Position numbers and translations under genes: made by a program
Part shown: positions 8,330 through 15,922 of the stretch, piece by piece
Layout: every line of letters begins with the position of its first letter
How positions within the stretch are numbered: the first letter of the stretch is position 1
The notes under the pieces: generated by a model
Told to the model about the DNA's origin: nothing
The model's database searches: none
The model's input: only the letters and a program-made list of their open reading frames with translations
Assembly (NCBI RefSeq): GCF_016031635.1
Contig: NZ_JACEGD010000049.1
Span: forward strand, 1-43,940
Length of the DNA: 43,940 nucleotides
Direction: 5' to 3'
Origin: Bradyrhizobium diversitatis
Lineage (GTDB): Bacteria; Pseudomonadota; Alphaproteobacteria; Rhizobiales; Xanthobacteraceae

Positions 8330-8494
8330 TGAATTGAACTCCGGACAAATCGCACCGATGCGCTGCTGCACCCCTTCGACGGCGAAGGCCGCGCCCATAT
8401 GCAATATGTCAATGACCGCGGCACCTATCACGACGTCCCGGCAAAGTTCCTGATGCGCGAGATGGCGGAAGCGCGGCAGGGCACGGTGCCGTAG
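8330..8494 (+). pseudogene. unidentified coding-like remnant
   Basis: One frame reads about 54 residues with normal codon use and amino-acid composition. It includes DALLHPFDGEGRAHMQYVND and GTYHDVPAKFLMREMAEARQ and ends in TAG at 8492-8494. There is no good start codon or ribosome site, and a stop lies just upstream. It looks like the 3' end of a decayed gene whose family I do not recognise. A short gene from the internal ATG at 8399 is possible but unsupported. Confidence 0.35.
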
Positions 8495-8555
8495 CGATAG
8501 ACTTGGATGGGCGCCATCGCGACGCTATGCTGGGCGCGAACGAGCGAGACGCGCG

Positions 8556-9383
8556 ATGGACGCAACCGCCGATGTCATCCGTCGATCTGCCTCCCCCCGC
8601 CTTGCGCGGCTGGTCTCCAGCATCTCGTTCTACCGCGAGCGCGGCCTCGGCCTGGCCGCCTTCCGCCACGCCGCGCCGCTTGCGCTCCCTCTGCTGGTGA
8701 ACCTGGGAACGCCCTTCCGTATTGCGCTCGGGCACCAATCGGATGCTGCAGACGCTCGACCGAGTTTCGCGGCGGGTCTCTTTCCCGGGCCGGTCCTGAT
8801 CGAATCCGACGGCCGCGCCGAATGCGTTCAGGTCGATTTCACGCCGCTCGGGGCGTATCGCTTCTTCGGAGGAGCCGTGCCCGATTTGACCGCCCGCATG
8901 GTCGGCCTTGACGACATTCTGGGACGCGATGGTGAGAACCTCCGCGCCAGGGTGGCCGAGGCGGTCGGCTGGCGGCGGCGATTCGAGATCGTGGAGGATT
9001 TCGTGCTTCGCCGCGCCGTCCACGAGCCTTCGCCGGCGGTCGCTTTCGCCCTGGAGACGCTCTGGGAACGCGCAGGCGCGATCAGGATCGCCGCCATCGC
9101 CTCCGACATCGGCTGGAGCCGCAAGCATCTCACGCGTCGCTTCCACAACGAGATCGGCGTTCCGCCAAAGACGCTGGCCCAGATGCTGCGCTTTCATCGG
9201 GCCTGTGCGCTTGCCCGGACGGACGGCACAGGCGGCTGGGCCGCAATTGCAGCAGACGCCGGCTATGCGGACCAGGCGCATCTTGCTCGCGATTTCCGGA
9301 TATTCAGCGGCGAGACGCCGACCGGATGGGCCGCGCGGCTCGATGTCGTCGATCCACGCCTGATGCGGGACGGCGGCGGCTAG
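8556..9383 (+). CDS. AraC-family transcriptional regulator
   Basis: This 275-aa protein has a C-terminal AraC DNA-binding domain with two helix-turn-helix units. The first is IAAIASDIGWSRKHLTRRFHNEIG (about 183-206). The second is WAAIAADAGYADQAHLARDFRIFSGETPTGW, the classic AraC signature. The N-terminal 150 residues are of the short sensor type found in many AraC proteins that control small enzymes such as glyoxalases. It begins at the ATG at 8556 (MDATADVIRR). The next gene downstream on the same strand is a VOC protein preceded by an iterated CTTGC array, a plausible target. Confidence 0.85.
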   Translation: MDATADVIRRSASPRLARLVSSISFYRERGLGLAAFRHAAPLALPLLVNLGTPFRIALGHQSDAADARPSFAAGLFPGPVLIESDGRAECVQVDFTPLGAYRFFGGAVPDLTARMVGLDDILGRDGENLRARVAEAVGWRRRFEIVEDFVLRRAVHEPSPAVAFALETLWERAGAIRIAAIASDIGWSRKHLTRRFHNEIGVPPKTLAQMLRFHRACALARTDGTGGWAAIAADAGYADQAHLARDFRIFSGETPTGWAARLDVVDPRLMRDGGG

Positions 9384-9467
9384 CGCCAGGACGGCGCGAG
9401 GCAACGGTCAAGTCCCATTTGTTCAAGCCTGCCGCCATGATCCGAACTAGGGTCGGCGTCGCAACAA

Positions 9468-9527
9468 GCTTGCAAGGACTTGCGCCGAACTTGCACCGAA
9501 CTTGCACAGAACTTGCACAGAACTTGG
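9468..9527 (+). repeat. helically phased CTTGC array upstream of the VOC gene
   Basis: The core CTTGC occurs at 9469, 9479, 9490, 9501 and 9512, with CTTGG at 9523. Spacing is 10 or 11 bp, one helical turn. From 9488 the units are AACTTGCACCG, AACTTGCACAG and AACTTGCACAG. The array ends directly at the GGAGG ribosome site of the VOC gene. It could be an AraC-type multi-site operator or a slipped-strand repeat. Confidence 0.7.
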
Positions 9528-9535
9528 AGGGTTTC

Positions 9536-9970
9536 ATGAACCAGCCGAACGGCTACGAAGCGCCGCGCCTCTACCACACGATGCGCTGCAGGGATGCGGA
9601 GGCGATGATCGCCTGGTTGAAGAACGTTCTCGGCTTCGCCGAACACGTGGTGTACCGCAAGGAGGGCACGATCATCCACGCCGAGCTGGCGTTCGGATCA
9701 TCGATCCTCATGCTGGGCGCGCATCGCGACGATGCCTACGCCAAGCGGGTTGGTGACATCAGCGGCCAGCGGACAGATGCCGTCTATCTGGCCGTTGATG
9801 ATCCAGACGCGCTCTATGAGAAGGTGAAAGCCGCTGGCGCAAAGATCGAAATGGAGCCCTACACAACCGATTATGGCAGCCGCGATTTCGCCGCGCGCGA
9901 TCCGGAGGGCGGCCTCTGGAGCTTTGGCACCTATTGGCCCAAAGTCGGCGAACAGCCGCTCGCCGGATAG
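9536..9970 (+). CDS. VOC (glyoxalase/bleomycin resistance) family protein
   Basis: This 144-aa protein has one vicinal-oxygen-chelate domain with two beta-alpha-beta-beta-beta halves. The first begins LYHTMRCRDAEAMIAWLKNVLGF and the second DAVYLAVDDPDALYEKVKAAG. The end is RDFAARDPEGGLWSFGTYWP, the usual hallmark of the glyoxalase-like subgroup. I start at the ATG at 9536 because a perfect GGAGG lies 5 bases upstream. The longer frame would translate the CTTGC repeat array as protein. Substrate is unknown. The preceding AraC gene is probably its regulator. Confidence 0.85.
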   Translation: MNQPNGYEAPRLYHTMRCRDAEAMIAWLKNVLGFAEHVVYRKEGTIIHAELAFGSSILMLGAHRDDAYAKRVGDISGQRTDAVYLAVDDPDALYEKVKAAGAKIEMEPYTTDYGSRDFAARDPEGGLWSFGTYWPKVGEQPLAG

Positions 9971-10061
9971 CCGGACGATCACGTCAGACGCGGCTCGGTG
10001 GCCGCGGCTCGGGCCCAGCCAGTCCGGTGCGAGAATGCGGGCTTCCAGGCCGGCTTGCTCG

Positions 10062-10394
10062 CTAGACCGACCAGTAATGCGGATGCGGGTAGGACCGCGA
10101 ACGGTCGCCCCAGTCGAACGCATCGCCATCGAACTCGCACGGGCCGCTACTGAGTTCGTCCAGCGTCAACTCGATCTGGAACGCCTCGCGGCTGGGGTCG
10201 TATTTCAGCGCGTTCCACTGGAGAGGGTAGTGATGATGGGTGCCAAGCAGTCCACCGGTCTTGATCACGGCATAGGCAACCATTCCACTCAGCTTGTCGA
10301 GCATCAGCCGTTCGATTGTGCCGAGCTTCGTACCGTCGCGTCCATAGACGGCGACGCGCTCCACGCGATCACTGGGAACCATGGTATGGTGCAT
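10062..10394 (-). CDS. PRC-barrel domain protein
   Basis: This 110-aa protein contains a PRC-barrel-like beta domain. The segment RVERVAVYGRDGTKLGTIERLMLDKLSGMVAYAVIKTGGLLG has the typical V-x-G-x-V-x-D-x-x-x-G-x-I order. It is followed by HHHYPLQWNALKYD. These small proteins are common in Rhizobiales, often stress-linked, with undefined function. The ATG at 10394 gives MHHTMVPSDR. It stands alone on the minus strand and converges with the VOC gene. Confidence 0.8.
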   Translation of the reverse strand: MHHTMVPSDRVERVAVYGRDGTKLGTIERLMLDKLSGMVAYAVIKTGGLLGTHHHYPLQWNALKYDPSREAFQIELTLDELSSGPCEFDGDAFDWGDRSRSYPHPHYWSV

Positions 10395-10458
10395 GGCGTC
10401 CTCCCTGTTCTCTCATGCTTGGAGCCATTATAGCACCGCCTTCGAGACAACGGGAATG

Positions 10459-10726
10459 CAGCTACAGATTCTCTCAGGTCTCGACGGCGTCGACCGCAAG
10501 CTCGACCCCGGCCCCCTCGGCGGACACGCCCTACGAGACCAAAGCGCTGCCATTGCCGAAATCGCTGCGCGATGCGGTCGCCGCGCTGAAGGACGACCCT
10601 TTCTTCCGCGAGAAGCTCGGGACCGAATTCGTCGACTACTACACCCACATCAAGAACGCCGAGATCGATCGCTTCCTGTCCGAGGTGACGGACTGGGAGC
10701 ATCGCGAGTATTTCGAGATGTTTTGA
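10459..10726 (+). pseudogene. C-terminal remnant of a GlnA-family glutamine synthetase, frameshifted
   Basis: The first part reads QLQILSGLDGVDRKLDPGP and the second, in another frame, ADTPYETKALPLPKSL through TDWEHREYFEMF. Joined, these give the C-terminal 85-90 residues typical of glutamine synthetase-like enzymes (the TDWE-REYF ending is diagnostic). The two parts are out of register by one base at a run of five Cs (10512-10516); four Cs would restore GPSADTP. The catalytic body is absent, so this is a dead fragment left by deletion. Confidence 0.75.
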
Positions 10727-10755
10727 GCAAGTCCGGCCCGATCCGGCACCGATGG

Positions 10756-10917
10756 TCACTTCAGCCGAATCGTGTCGACGCGCCGGCACGGAATACAATT
10801 GTAAGCGTGCTCCGAACGGAGCATGACGATTCCCGGCAGCGTCGCCAGGAACTTCATTGGCCGCCTGCATCTCGAGCAGATGAGGATCGGCGGATCATCT
10901 TCACGATCGGAACTCAT
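10756..10917 (-). CDS. small CxxC-CxxC (zinc-ribbon-like) protein
   Basis: The 53-aa product carries two CxxC pairs: ICSRC and, about 25 residues later, NCIPC. This is a zinc-ribbon-like arrangement, ending CRRVDTIRLK. I prefer the ATG at 10917 (MSSDREDDPP), since the acidic segment leading into the first CxxC looks like a natural N-terminus. Starts at 10971 or 11016 are possible, and none has a good ribosome site. Proteins of this shape are frequent and uncharacterised in Bradyrhizobium. No neighbour suggests a partner. Confidence 0.6.
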   Translation of the reverse strand: MSSDREDDPPILICSRCRRPMKFLATLPGIVMLRSEHAYNCIPCRRVDTIRLK

Positions 10918-11358
10918 TCGACAACCAAGTCTGAAGCGCCGCACGATACTGCCTCGCCGCGCGCGCTTCATCTCGGGAGAACTACCGGCTTCTATCGGAA
11001 TCCGGGCCGGCCTCAAGCCGGGCGCGTTGCTTCACGCTCCCGTGAGGCGACTTCTTCCGGAAAGTTCCGACGACATTGCGCCACTCCGGGACGAAGCCAT
11101 TTCCTCATTCCGCGAAAAACGCCGGAAGGACACGCGGCCTATAATTTCCGTCCATGATCAACAACGGAGTTCGGTCATGTGGGATCAATTTTTCAGCCTG
11201 ATCTATCGCTTGTCTTGTCGGACCACCCTGATCGAGATCGGCGCGCACCGCCTCACACGTTAGTTGGGCGCTGCATGCGAATTGGGTAAGGTCAATTGAC
11301 CAGATGACGGGGAATGCGAGGCGCTGGCATTCCGCTGCTCACATCGCGCGAGGAAGCG
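10918..11358. other. 441-bp stretch without a convincing gene
   Basis: The open frames here look like noise. A 28-codon frame at 11177-11263 (MWDQFFSLIYR...) has no ribosome site that I trust. Two structures stand out: the perfect palindrome GGTCAATTGACC (11290-11301), and the hairpin GGAATGC/GCATTCC (11311-11333) just beyond the livF stop. Confidence 0.5.
11311..11333 (-). terminator. weak terminator-like hairpin after livF
   Basis: Seven-base arms GGAATGC and GCATTCC enclose a 9-nt loop, 26 bp downstream of the livF stop on the minus strand. There is no T-run, so it is only a candidate. Confidence 0.3.
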
Positions 11359-12072
11359 CTAAATTCCCAGATATTTGTGCTGCAGATCCGGCTCGGCCAC
11401 GAGTTCGTCGGACGTGCCGCTCCACACCGTCCTGCCGCGCTCGATGATGTAGTGGCGGTCGCAGATGCGGGCGAGGTGGTCGACATTCTTGTCGACGACC
11501 AGGATCGACTGTCCCCGGCTCTTGAGCAGCGACAGGCAGCTCCAGATTTCCTCGCGGATCAGCGGCGCAAGGCCCTCGGTTGCCTCGTCCAGGATCAGGA
11601 GTTTTGGATTGGTCATCAATGCGCGGCCGATGGCGAGCATCTGCTGCTCGCCGCCGGAGAGCTGGTTGCCCATATTGGAGGCACGCTCGGCGAGGCGCGG
11701 AAACATCACGTAGATCGCTGCCAGCGTCCACGGATTGCTGCTGCCGAAGCGGTCCGCGGCGGCGGCCACCAGATTTTCGCGCACGGTGAGGTTCGGGAAG
11801 ATCTGGCGCCCCTCCGGAACGAGGCCTACGCCGAGCTTTGCGATCCTGTAGGACGGAAGCTGTCGCACCTCGGCGCCAGCGAAACGGATCGCGCCTGCGC
11901 GCGCGGGCGTCAGGCCCATGATGGAGCGGATGGTGGTGGTCTTGCCCATGCCGTTGCGACCCATCAGCGATACCATCTCGCCCGGCTTGATCGACAGCGA
12001 CAGGCCGAACAGCACCTGGGACAGGCCGTAACAGGTCTCGATGCCTTCGACCTCGAGCAATGTGTCAGCCAT
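11359..12072 (-). CDS. livF: branched-chain-type ABC transporter ATP-binding protein (LivF-like)
   Basis: This 237-aa cytoplasmic ATPase energises a HAAT-type importer. Walker A is GRNGMGKTT (about 38-46), the signature is LSGGEQQM, and Walker B is LLILDEATEGLAP, the LivF form. It ends the livH-M-G-F operon and overlaps livG by 8 bp, so the four genes are translationally coupled. No substrate-binding protein is encoded with them. The TGCA-rich site upstream of livH suggests an aromatic acid rather than an amino acid as cargo; that is inference. Confidence 0.93.
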   Translation of the reverse strand: MADTLLEVEGIETCYGLSQVLFGLSLSIKPGEMVSLMGRNGMGKTTTIRSIMGLTPARAGAIRFAGAEVRQLPSYRIAKLGVGLVPEGRQIFPNLTVRENLVAAAADRFGSSNPWTLAAIYVMFPRLAERASNMGNQLSGGEQQMLAIGRALMTNPKLLILDEATEGLAPLIREEIWSCLSLLKSRGQSILVVDKNVDHLARICDRHYIIERGRTVWSGTSDELVAEPDLQHKYLGI

Positions 12073-12832
12073 GATGCGTCACCACATGCTGATCACCGAG
12101 ATAGGCGCGCTTGACGTCCTCGTTCTGGCGGATCGCGGCAGGATCGCCGGAGGCGATGACGCGGCCATAGACCAGCACCGAGATGCGATCGGCCAGCGCG
12201 AACACCGCCGGCATGTCGTGCTCGACCAGCACGATCGACACTTCCTTGCGCAGCTCCTGGAGCAGTTTGACCATGCCCTGGGACTCGGTGACGCCGAGGC
12301 CGGCCATGGGCTCGTCGAGCAGCAGCAATTTCGGCTTGCTGGCCAGGGCGACCGCAAGCTCGACCTGGCGCCGCTCGCCATGGCTGAGCTTCGACACCAG
12401 AACATCGGCGCGATGCGCGAGCCCGACGCGATCGAGCGCCGCCTGGGCGGCATCGCGCAGGCCTTTTTCCTTGCGCGCGTTGGCGAAGAAGCGGAACGAG
12501 GTTCCGGCATGCGCCTGCGCCGCCAGCGCGACGTTGTCGGCGGCGGTGAAGTCGAGCAGCAGCGAGGTGATCTGGAACGAGCGCGCGAGCCCGAGCGCAC
12601 AGCGGCGATAGGCCGGCAGATCGGTGATGTCCCGGCCGCCGAGCAAAACGCTACCGGAATGCGGGGAGAGATGTCCGGTGAGCTGACTGATCAGCGTGGT
12701 CTTGCCGGCGCCGTTCGGGCCGATGATGGCGTGCAGCTCGCCTTCCGCGACGTCGAGCGAGACGTGATCCGTCGCGATGATGCCGCCGAAGCGACGCACC
12801 AGCTTTTCGACGCGGAGCAAGGGTTCAGCCAC
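12065..12832 (-). CDS. livG: branched-chain-type ABC transporter ATP-binding protein (LivG-like)
   Basis: This 255-aa ATPase is partner to the livF product. Walker A is GPNGAGKTT (about 38-46), the signature is LSHGERRQVE and Walker B is LLLLDEPMAGLG. The H-loop is VLVEHDMPAVFALADRI. The C-terminal extension after the H-loop (GDPAAIRQNEDVKRAYLGD) is typical of LivG. It overlaps livF and livM by 8 bp each. Confidence 0.93.
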   Translation of the reverse strand: MAEPLLRVEKLVRRFGGIIATDHVSLDVAEGELHAIIGPNGAGKTTLISQLTGHLSPHSGSVLLGGRDITDLPAYRRCALGLARSFQITSLLLDFTAADNVALAAQAHAGTSFRFFANARKEKGLRDAAQAALDRVGLAHRADVLVSKLSHGERRQVELAVALASKPKLLLLDEPMAGLGVTESQGMVKLLQELRKEVSIVLVEHDMPAVFALADRISVLVYGRVIASGDPAAIRQNEDVKRAYLGDQHVVTHHG

Positions 12833-13769
12833 GGCCAGCCCTCCCCAGCGCGCCCATGATGCCGCCGCGGCCGAACAGGACGATCAGCAGCAGCAGCGGA
12901 CCCATGATCAGCGCCCAGTATTCGGTGATCTGCGACAGGAACTCTTCCAGCAGCAGGAACACCACGGCGCCCATGACCGGGCCGAACAGCGTGCCCATGC
13001 CGCCGAGGATCACCATCACCATGAGGTCGCCGGAACGCGTCCAGTACATCACGGCCGGGCTGATGAAATCGGTGTTGTTGGCGAGCAGCGCCCCGGCAAG
13101 GCCGCACATGGTGCCTGATATGACGAAGCAGACCAGCTGGTAGCGCTTGGCCGGGAAGCCGATCGCCTGCATGCGCTGCTCGTTGGAACGCAGGCCCTGC
13201 ACGACGAGGCCGAAGCGCGAATTGACGATGCGCCAGATCAGGAAGATGACGCCGAACAGGCAGGCAAGGCAGAGATAGTAGAACTGCACGCGATTGCCGA
13301 GATCGATCAGGCCGGAGAAGTCGCTGCGCTTGTAGATGGTGAGGCCGTCGTCGCCGCCGTAACGCGCCAGCCCCGAGGCGACGTAATAGGCCATCTGGGC
13401 GAAGGCAAGCGTGATCATGATGAAGTAGACGCCGCGCGTGCGAAGCGAGAGCGCGCCGATCACGAGCGCGTAAATGGCGGAGGCGGCGAGCGCGACCGGA
13501 AACTGGATGAAGCCGCTTCCCACGCCTTCCTGAGCGAGCATGCCGACCGCGTAACCGCCGATGCCGAGATAGGCGGCGTGACCAAAGCTCATCATGCCGC
13601 CAAAACCCATGATCAGGTTGAGGCTCGCAGCCGCCAGCGCCAGGATGATGATGCGGGTGAACAGCGTCAGGATGAAGATGTTGCCGGAGAGCTGCGAATA
13701 GAGCGGCAGCAGCACGAGGCCCGCCAGCATCAGGGCCGTGACGGCCTTGCTCACCGTGATAGCCTTCAT
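12825..13769 (-). CDS. livM: branched-chain-type ABC transporter permease (LivM-like)
   Basis: This 314-aa inner-membrane permease has about eight hydrophobic segments. The LivM hallmark MGFGGMMSFGHAAYLGIGGYA lies near residues 54-74. A cytoplasmic EAA-like loop near 183-205 contains GLRSNEQRMQAIG, the contact to the ATPases. Start ATG at 13769 (MKAITVSKAV). It overlaps livH by 4 bp (ATGA) and livG by 8 bp. Confidence 0.92.
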   Translation of the reverse strand: MKAITVSKAVTALMLAGLVLLPLYSQLSGNIFILTLFTRIIILALAAASLNLIMGFGGMMSFGHAAYLGIGGYAVGMLAQEGVGSGFIQFPVALAASAIYALVIGALSLRTRGVYFIMITLAFAQMAYYVASGLARYGGDDGLTIYKRSDFSGLIDLGNRVQFYYLCLACLFGVIFLIWRIVNSRFGLVVQGLRSNEQRMQAIGFPAKRYQLVCFVISGTMCGLAGALLANNTDFISPAVMYWTRSGDLMVMVILGGMGTLFGPVMGAVVFLLLEEFLSQITEYWALIMGPLLLLIVLFGRGGIMGALGRAGRG

Positions 13770-14686
13770 CGACGATTGGCCGGAAACAGCCCCTCCGGGC
13801 GCACCACCAGCACGATCGCCATCAGCAGGTAGATCAGCATGGACGACAGCGCCGGCGCGGCGGTGGAAGCAGCGGCACCGCTCAGCACCTGCCGCAACAG
13901 GTTCGGCAGGAAGGCACGGCCGAGCGTGTCGATCATGCCGACGAAGATCGCGGCGAGGAACGCGCCGCGGATCGAGCCGATGCCGCCGATCACGATGATG
14001 ACGAAGGCGAGGATGAGGATATTCTCGCCCATGCCGATCTGCACGGTCAGGATCGGCGCCTGCATCAGGCCGGCAAGGCCCGCGAGCGCGGCTCCCAAAC
14101 CGAACACCAGCGTATAGAGCAGCTTGATGTTGATGCCGAGCGCACCGATCATCTCGCGATTGGAGGCGCCGGCCCGGATCAGCATGCCGATGCGGGTGCG
14201 CATCACGCCGAGATAGAGCAGCAGCGCGACCAGCAAGGCCACCACGATGATCGCGAGGCGATAGGCGGGATAGTGAATGCCGGGCAGGATCGGCACAGGT
14301 ACGGTGAGCCAGGCCGGCAGCGGCAGCGCAAGACCGGCCGGGCCCCAGATCAGCCGCACGGCTTCGTTGAAGAACAGGATCAGGCCGAAGGTCGCGAGCA
14401 CGTGGTCGAGGTGGTCGCGGCCATAGAGATGCCGCAGCGCCGTCACCTCCAGCACGATGCCGAGCACCAGCGTGGCCCCGAGCGCCATCAGCGCGCCGAG
14501 CAGGAAGCTGCCGGTCCAGGCGGCAAAGGTCGCGGCGAAGTAGGCCCCCATCATATAGAGCGAGCCGTGCGCGAGGTTGACGAGATCCATGATCCCGAAC
14601 ACCAGCGTCAGGCCGGCGGCGAGCAGGAACAGCAGCAGGCCAAACTGCAATCCGTTCAGGAACTGTTCGACGACAAGCAGCATCAA
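13766..14686 (-). CDS. livH: branched-chain-type ABC transporter permease (LivH-like)
   Basis: This 306-aa membrane protein forms the channel with LivM. The family hallmark LVFGIMDLVNLAHGSLYMMGAY lies at about 28-49, and GASNREMIGALGIN near 174-187 is the ATPase-coupling loop. It is the first gene of its operon. The nearly 300 bp upstream hold a triple TGCA site at 10-bp spacing (14826-14850). Cargo cannot be told from the permease alone. Confidence 0.92.
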   Translation of the reverse strand: MMLLVVEQFLNGLQFGLLLFLLAAGLTLVFGIMDLVNLAHGSLYMMGAYFAATFAAWTGSFLLGALMALGATLVLGIVLEVTALRHLYGRDHLDHVLATFGLILFFNEAVRLIWGPAGLALPLPAWLTVPVPILPGIHYPAYRLAIIVVALLVALLLYLGVMRTRIGMLIRAGASNREMIGALGINIKLLYTLVFGLGAALAGLAGLMQAPILTVQIGMGENILILAFVIIVIGGIGSIRGAFLAAIFVGMIDTLGRAFLPNLLRQVLSGAAASTAAPALSSMLIYLLMAIVLVVRPEGLFPANRR

Positions 14687-14825
14687 GACTCTTTCAGGCG
14701 CACGCAGCGTCGCGCCGATGTTCGAGCAATGTCGCCATCAGTGAAAGAGCTCCCCCTGCCTCTTCAAGGCCGAAAAATGGGTAATGGCAGTATCGTTCCG
14801 AGGCAAGAGCGATTCGACACCAAAC

Positions 14826-14853
14826 ATGCACTTTGTTGCATGCCGATGCATGC
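14826..14853. promoter_or_regulatory. triple TGCA site upstream of livHMGF (candidate BoxR operator)
   Basis: TGCA occurs at 14827, 14837 and 14847, each pair separated by exactly 6 bases. That gives two overlapping TGCA-N6-TGCA units. The left unit, ATGCACTTTGTTGCAT, matches 14 of 16 bases of the boxC-upstream site at 3940-3955. The right part is GCATGC-CGAT-GCATGC. It is about 140 bp upstream of the livH start. Confidence 0.6.
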
Positions 14854-14925
14854 GATCGAGATCGAGATCGACCCTAGCAAGAAGGCTGCCGTGCAGGCTG
14901 GGGCAACCTGCCGCACCCATGCGAT

Positions 14926-14957
14926 CACCCTCTCGCCGGCGGACGGACGAGAGGGTG
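14926..14957 (-). terminator. hairpin downstream of the bjaI operon
   Basis: CACCCTCTCG and CGAGAGGGTG are perfect 10-bp arms around 12 nt, starting 27 bp beyond the stop of the small gene at 14984. There is no T-tract, so it is a candidate terminator only. Confidence 0.4.
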
Positions 14958-14983
14958 CAAATTTGTCGGAGTTCTGGGGAAGT

Positions 14984-15202
14984 CTAGTGCGACGTCATCT
15001 GCCGGGGTAGATCATCGGGTTCGGCGAGCCCGCCGTTGGCCGTCGTGGCTTCGAGCGCTGCCATCCGGAACAGATAGGCGAGCGTCGCCAACCCGGCGTC
15101 GTCCGCCATCTGCGCCAGCTCGAGCGCCATATCGGACATGTAGCCGAGATTTTCGTCGTTCGTTTGCGCCATGATCTGGCTGTCCCGCATCATGTTCGAC
15201 AT
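14984..15202 (-). CDS. small helical protein translationally coupled to bjaI
   Basis: This 72-aa protein starts at the ATG at 15202, one base after the bjaI stop codon, so it is almost certainly co-translated with the signal synthase. It is methionine-rich and predicted helical: MSDMALELAQMADDAGLATLAYLFRMAALEA occupies the middle (written from residue 22), and the tail is acidic and polar. There are no cysteines, no signal peptide and no membrane segment. I do not recognise a characterised family. Rhizobial quorum-sensing loci often carry small helical anti-activators (TraM, QseM), and size and position would fit such a role, but this is speculation. Confidence 0.7.
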   Translation of the reverse strand: MSNMMRDSQIMAQTNDENLGYMSDMALELAQMADDAGLATLAYLFRMAALEATTANGGLAEPDDLPRQMTSH

Positions 15203-15203
15203 C

Positions 15204-15863
15204 TCAGGCGCTCTTTCGTTGCGCGGCAGCGAAGCCGCAGAGGTTGGCACGGGCGACGGCATCCAGTCGCGGGCCGTCTTGCTGCACGACGGAAGCCAAG
15301 CCGATTCGATCGTGCAGGGCATCGAGTGTCTCGCGGCGAATGTCGATGATCGCCGCCATGGTCCATGCGTTCTCCACCAGGGCCGGCAGGCCGAGCGGCG
15401 TGACGACGAACCCGGCCTGGTGGAAGCGCGGCAGCCACCACGTCTCCATGATCGCGCTGACCTGCGCGATTCCCTGATCGAGGCAGAACTCCTGCACCGC
15501 CGCCATCAGTTGCAGGTTGAGCGCGCCGTCGCGGCGATCGCGCACGACGAAGTAGCGCGACCATTCCCAGACCAGCGGATCGGCCGGGCAGCCGCGTACC
15601 GCCGCCAGATGCGGGAACACCTCGCTCATCATCGAAGGCTTGGTGGTCGGGTAGAGCCGATGACCGCCGACGACGCGACGCTCTTCCAGCGCCAGCAGAT
15701 AGACGGTGTCCTCGTCATCATAGGAATCGATCTCGCGGCCATCCGGCCTGCGCAGCGTCTCCCAGCGCCGCTCCTCGACGAAAATGTCGTGACGTAGCCG
15801 GAAGTGCTGCTCGATCACGTCTTCATAAAGGTGGCGATTTACCGCGGAAATTGCGTGAATCAT
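15204..15863 (-). CDS. bjaI: acyl-homoserine lactone synthase, BjaI/RpaI type
   Basis: This 219-aa LuxI-family synthase joins SAM and an acyl donor into an N-acyl-homoserine lactone. The N-terminal RLRHDIFVEERRWE and the central SYDDEDTVYLLAL / VVGGHRLYPTT / EWSRYFVV supply the family's conserved R, F, W, D and E-x-R positions. It closely resembles, from memory, BjaI of B. japonicum, which uses isovaleryl-CoA; relatives RpaI and BraI use aryl-CoAs. I prefer the ATG at 15863 (MIHAISAVNR) because GGGGG lies five bases upstream; an ATG at 15875 has none. A 14-bp palindrome 60 bp upstream (15923-15936) is a likely lux box. bjaR precedes it on the same strand. Confidence 0.92.
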   Translation of the reverse strand: MIHAISAVNRHLYEDVIEQHFRLRHDIFVEERRWETLRRPDGREIDSYDDEDTVYLLALEERRVVGGHRLYPTTKPSMMSEVFPHLAAVRGCPADPLVWEWSRYFVVRDRRDGALNLQLMAAVQEFCLDQGIAQVSAIMETWWLPRFHQAGFVVTPLGLPALVENAWTMAAIIDIRRETLDALHDRIGLASVVQQDGPRLDAVARANLCGFAAAQRKSA

Positions 15864-15922
15864 GAAAACCCCCATTCATTATCAATGGAGGCAGACTCCG
15901 CGAAAAGATGCAGATCCGATAT

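Larger units (their letters stand above)
14687..14983. other. livH upstream region and end of the bjaI transcript
   Basis: No gene is seen in these 297 bp. It holds the TGCA triplet (14826-14850) and, nearer bjaI's small partner gene, a hairpin (14926-14957). Confidence 0.5.

Noticed and set aside
8330..8494. Functional small gene at the coding-like remnant
   Set aside because: No credible start codon or ribosome site; kept only as a possible pseudogene.
9468..9527. CTTGC array as a CRISPR or iteron replication origin
   Set aside because: Units are 11 bp with no spacers, and there is no replication gene nearby; an operator or slipped repeat is more likely.
9326..9535. 70-residue N-terminal extension of the VOC protein
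   Set aside because: It would translate the end of the AraC gene in another frame and the CTTGC array; the GGAGG before 9536 decides the start.
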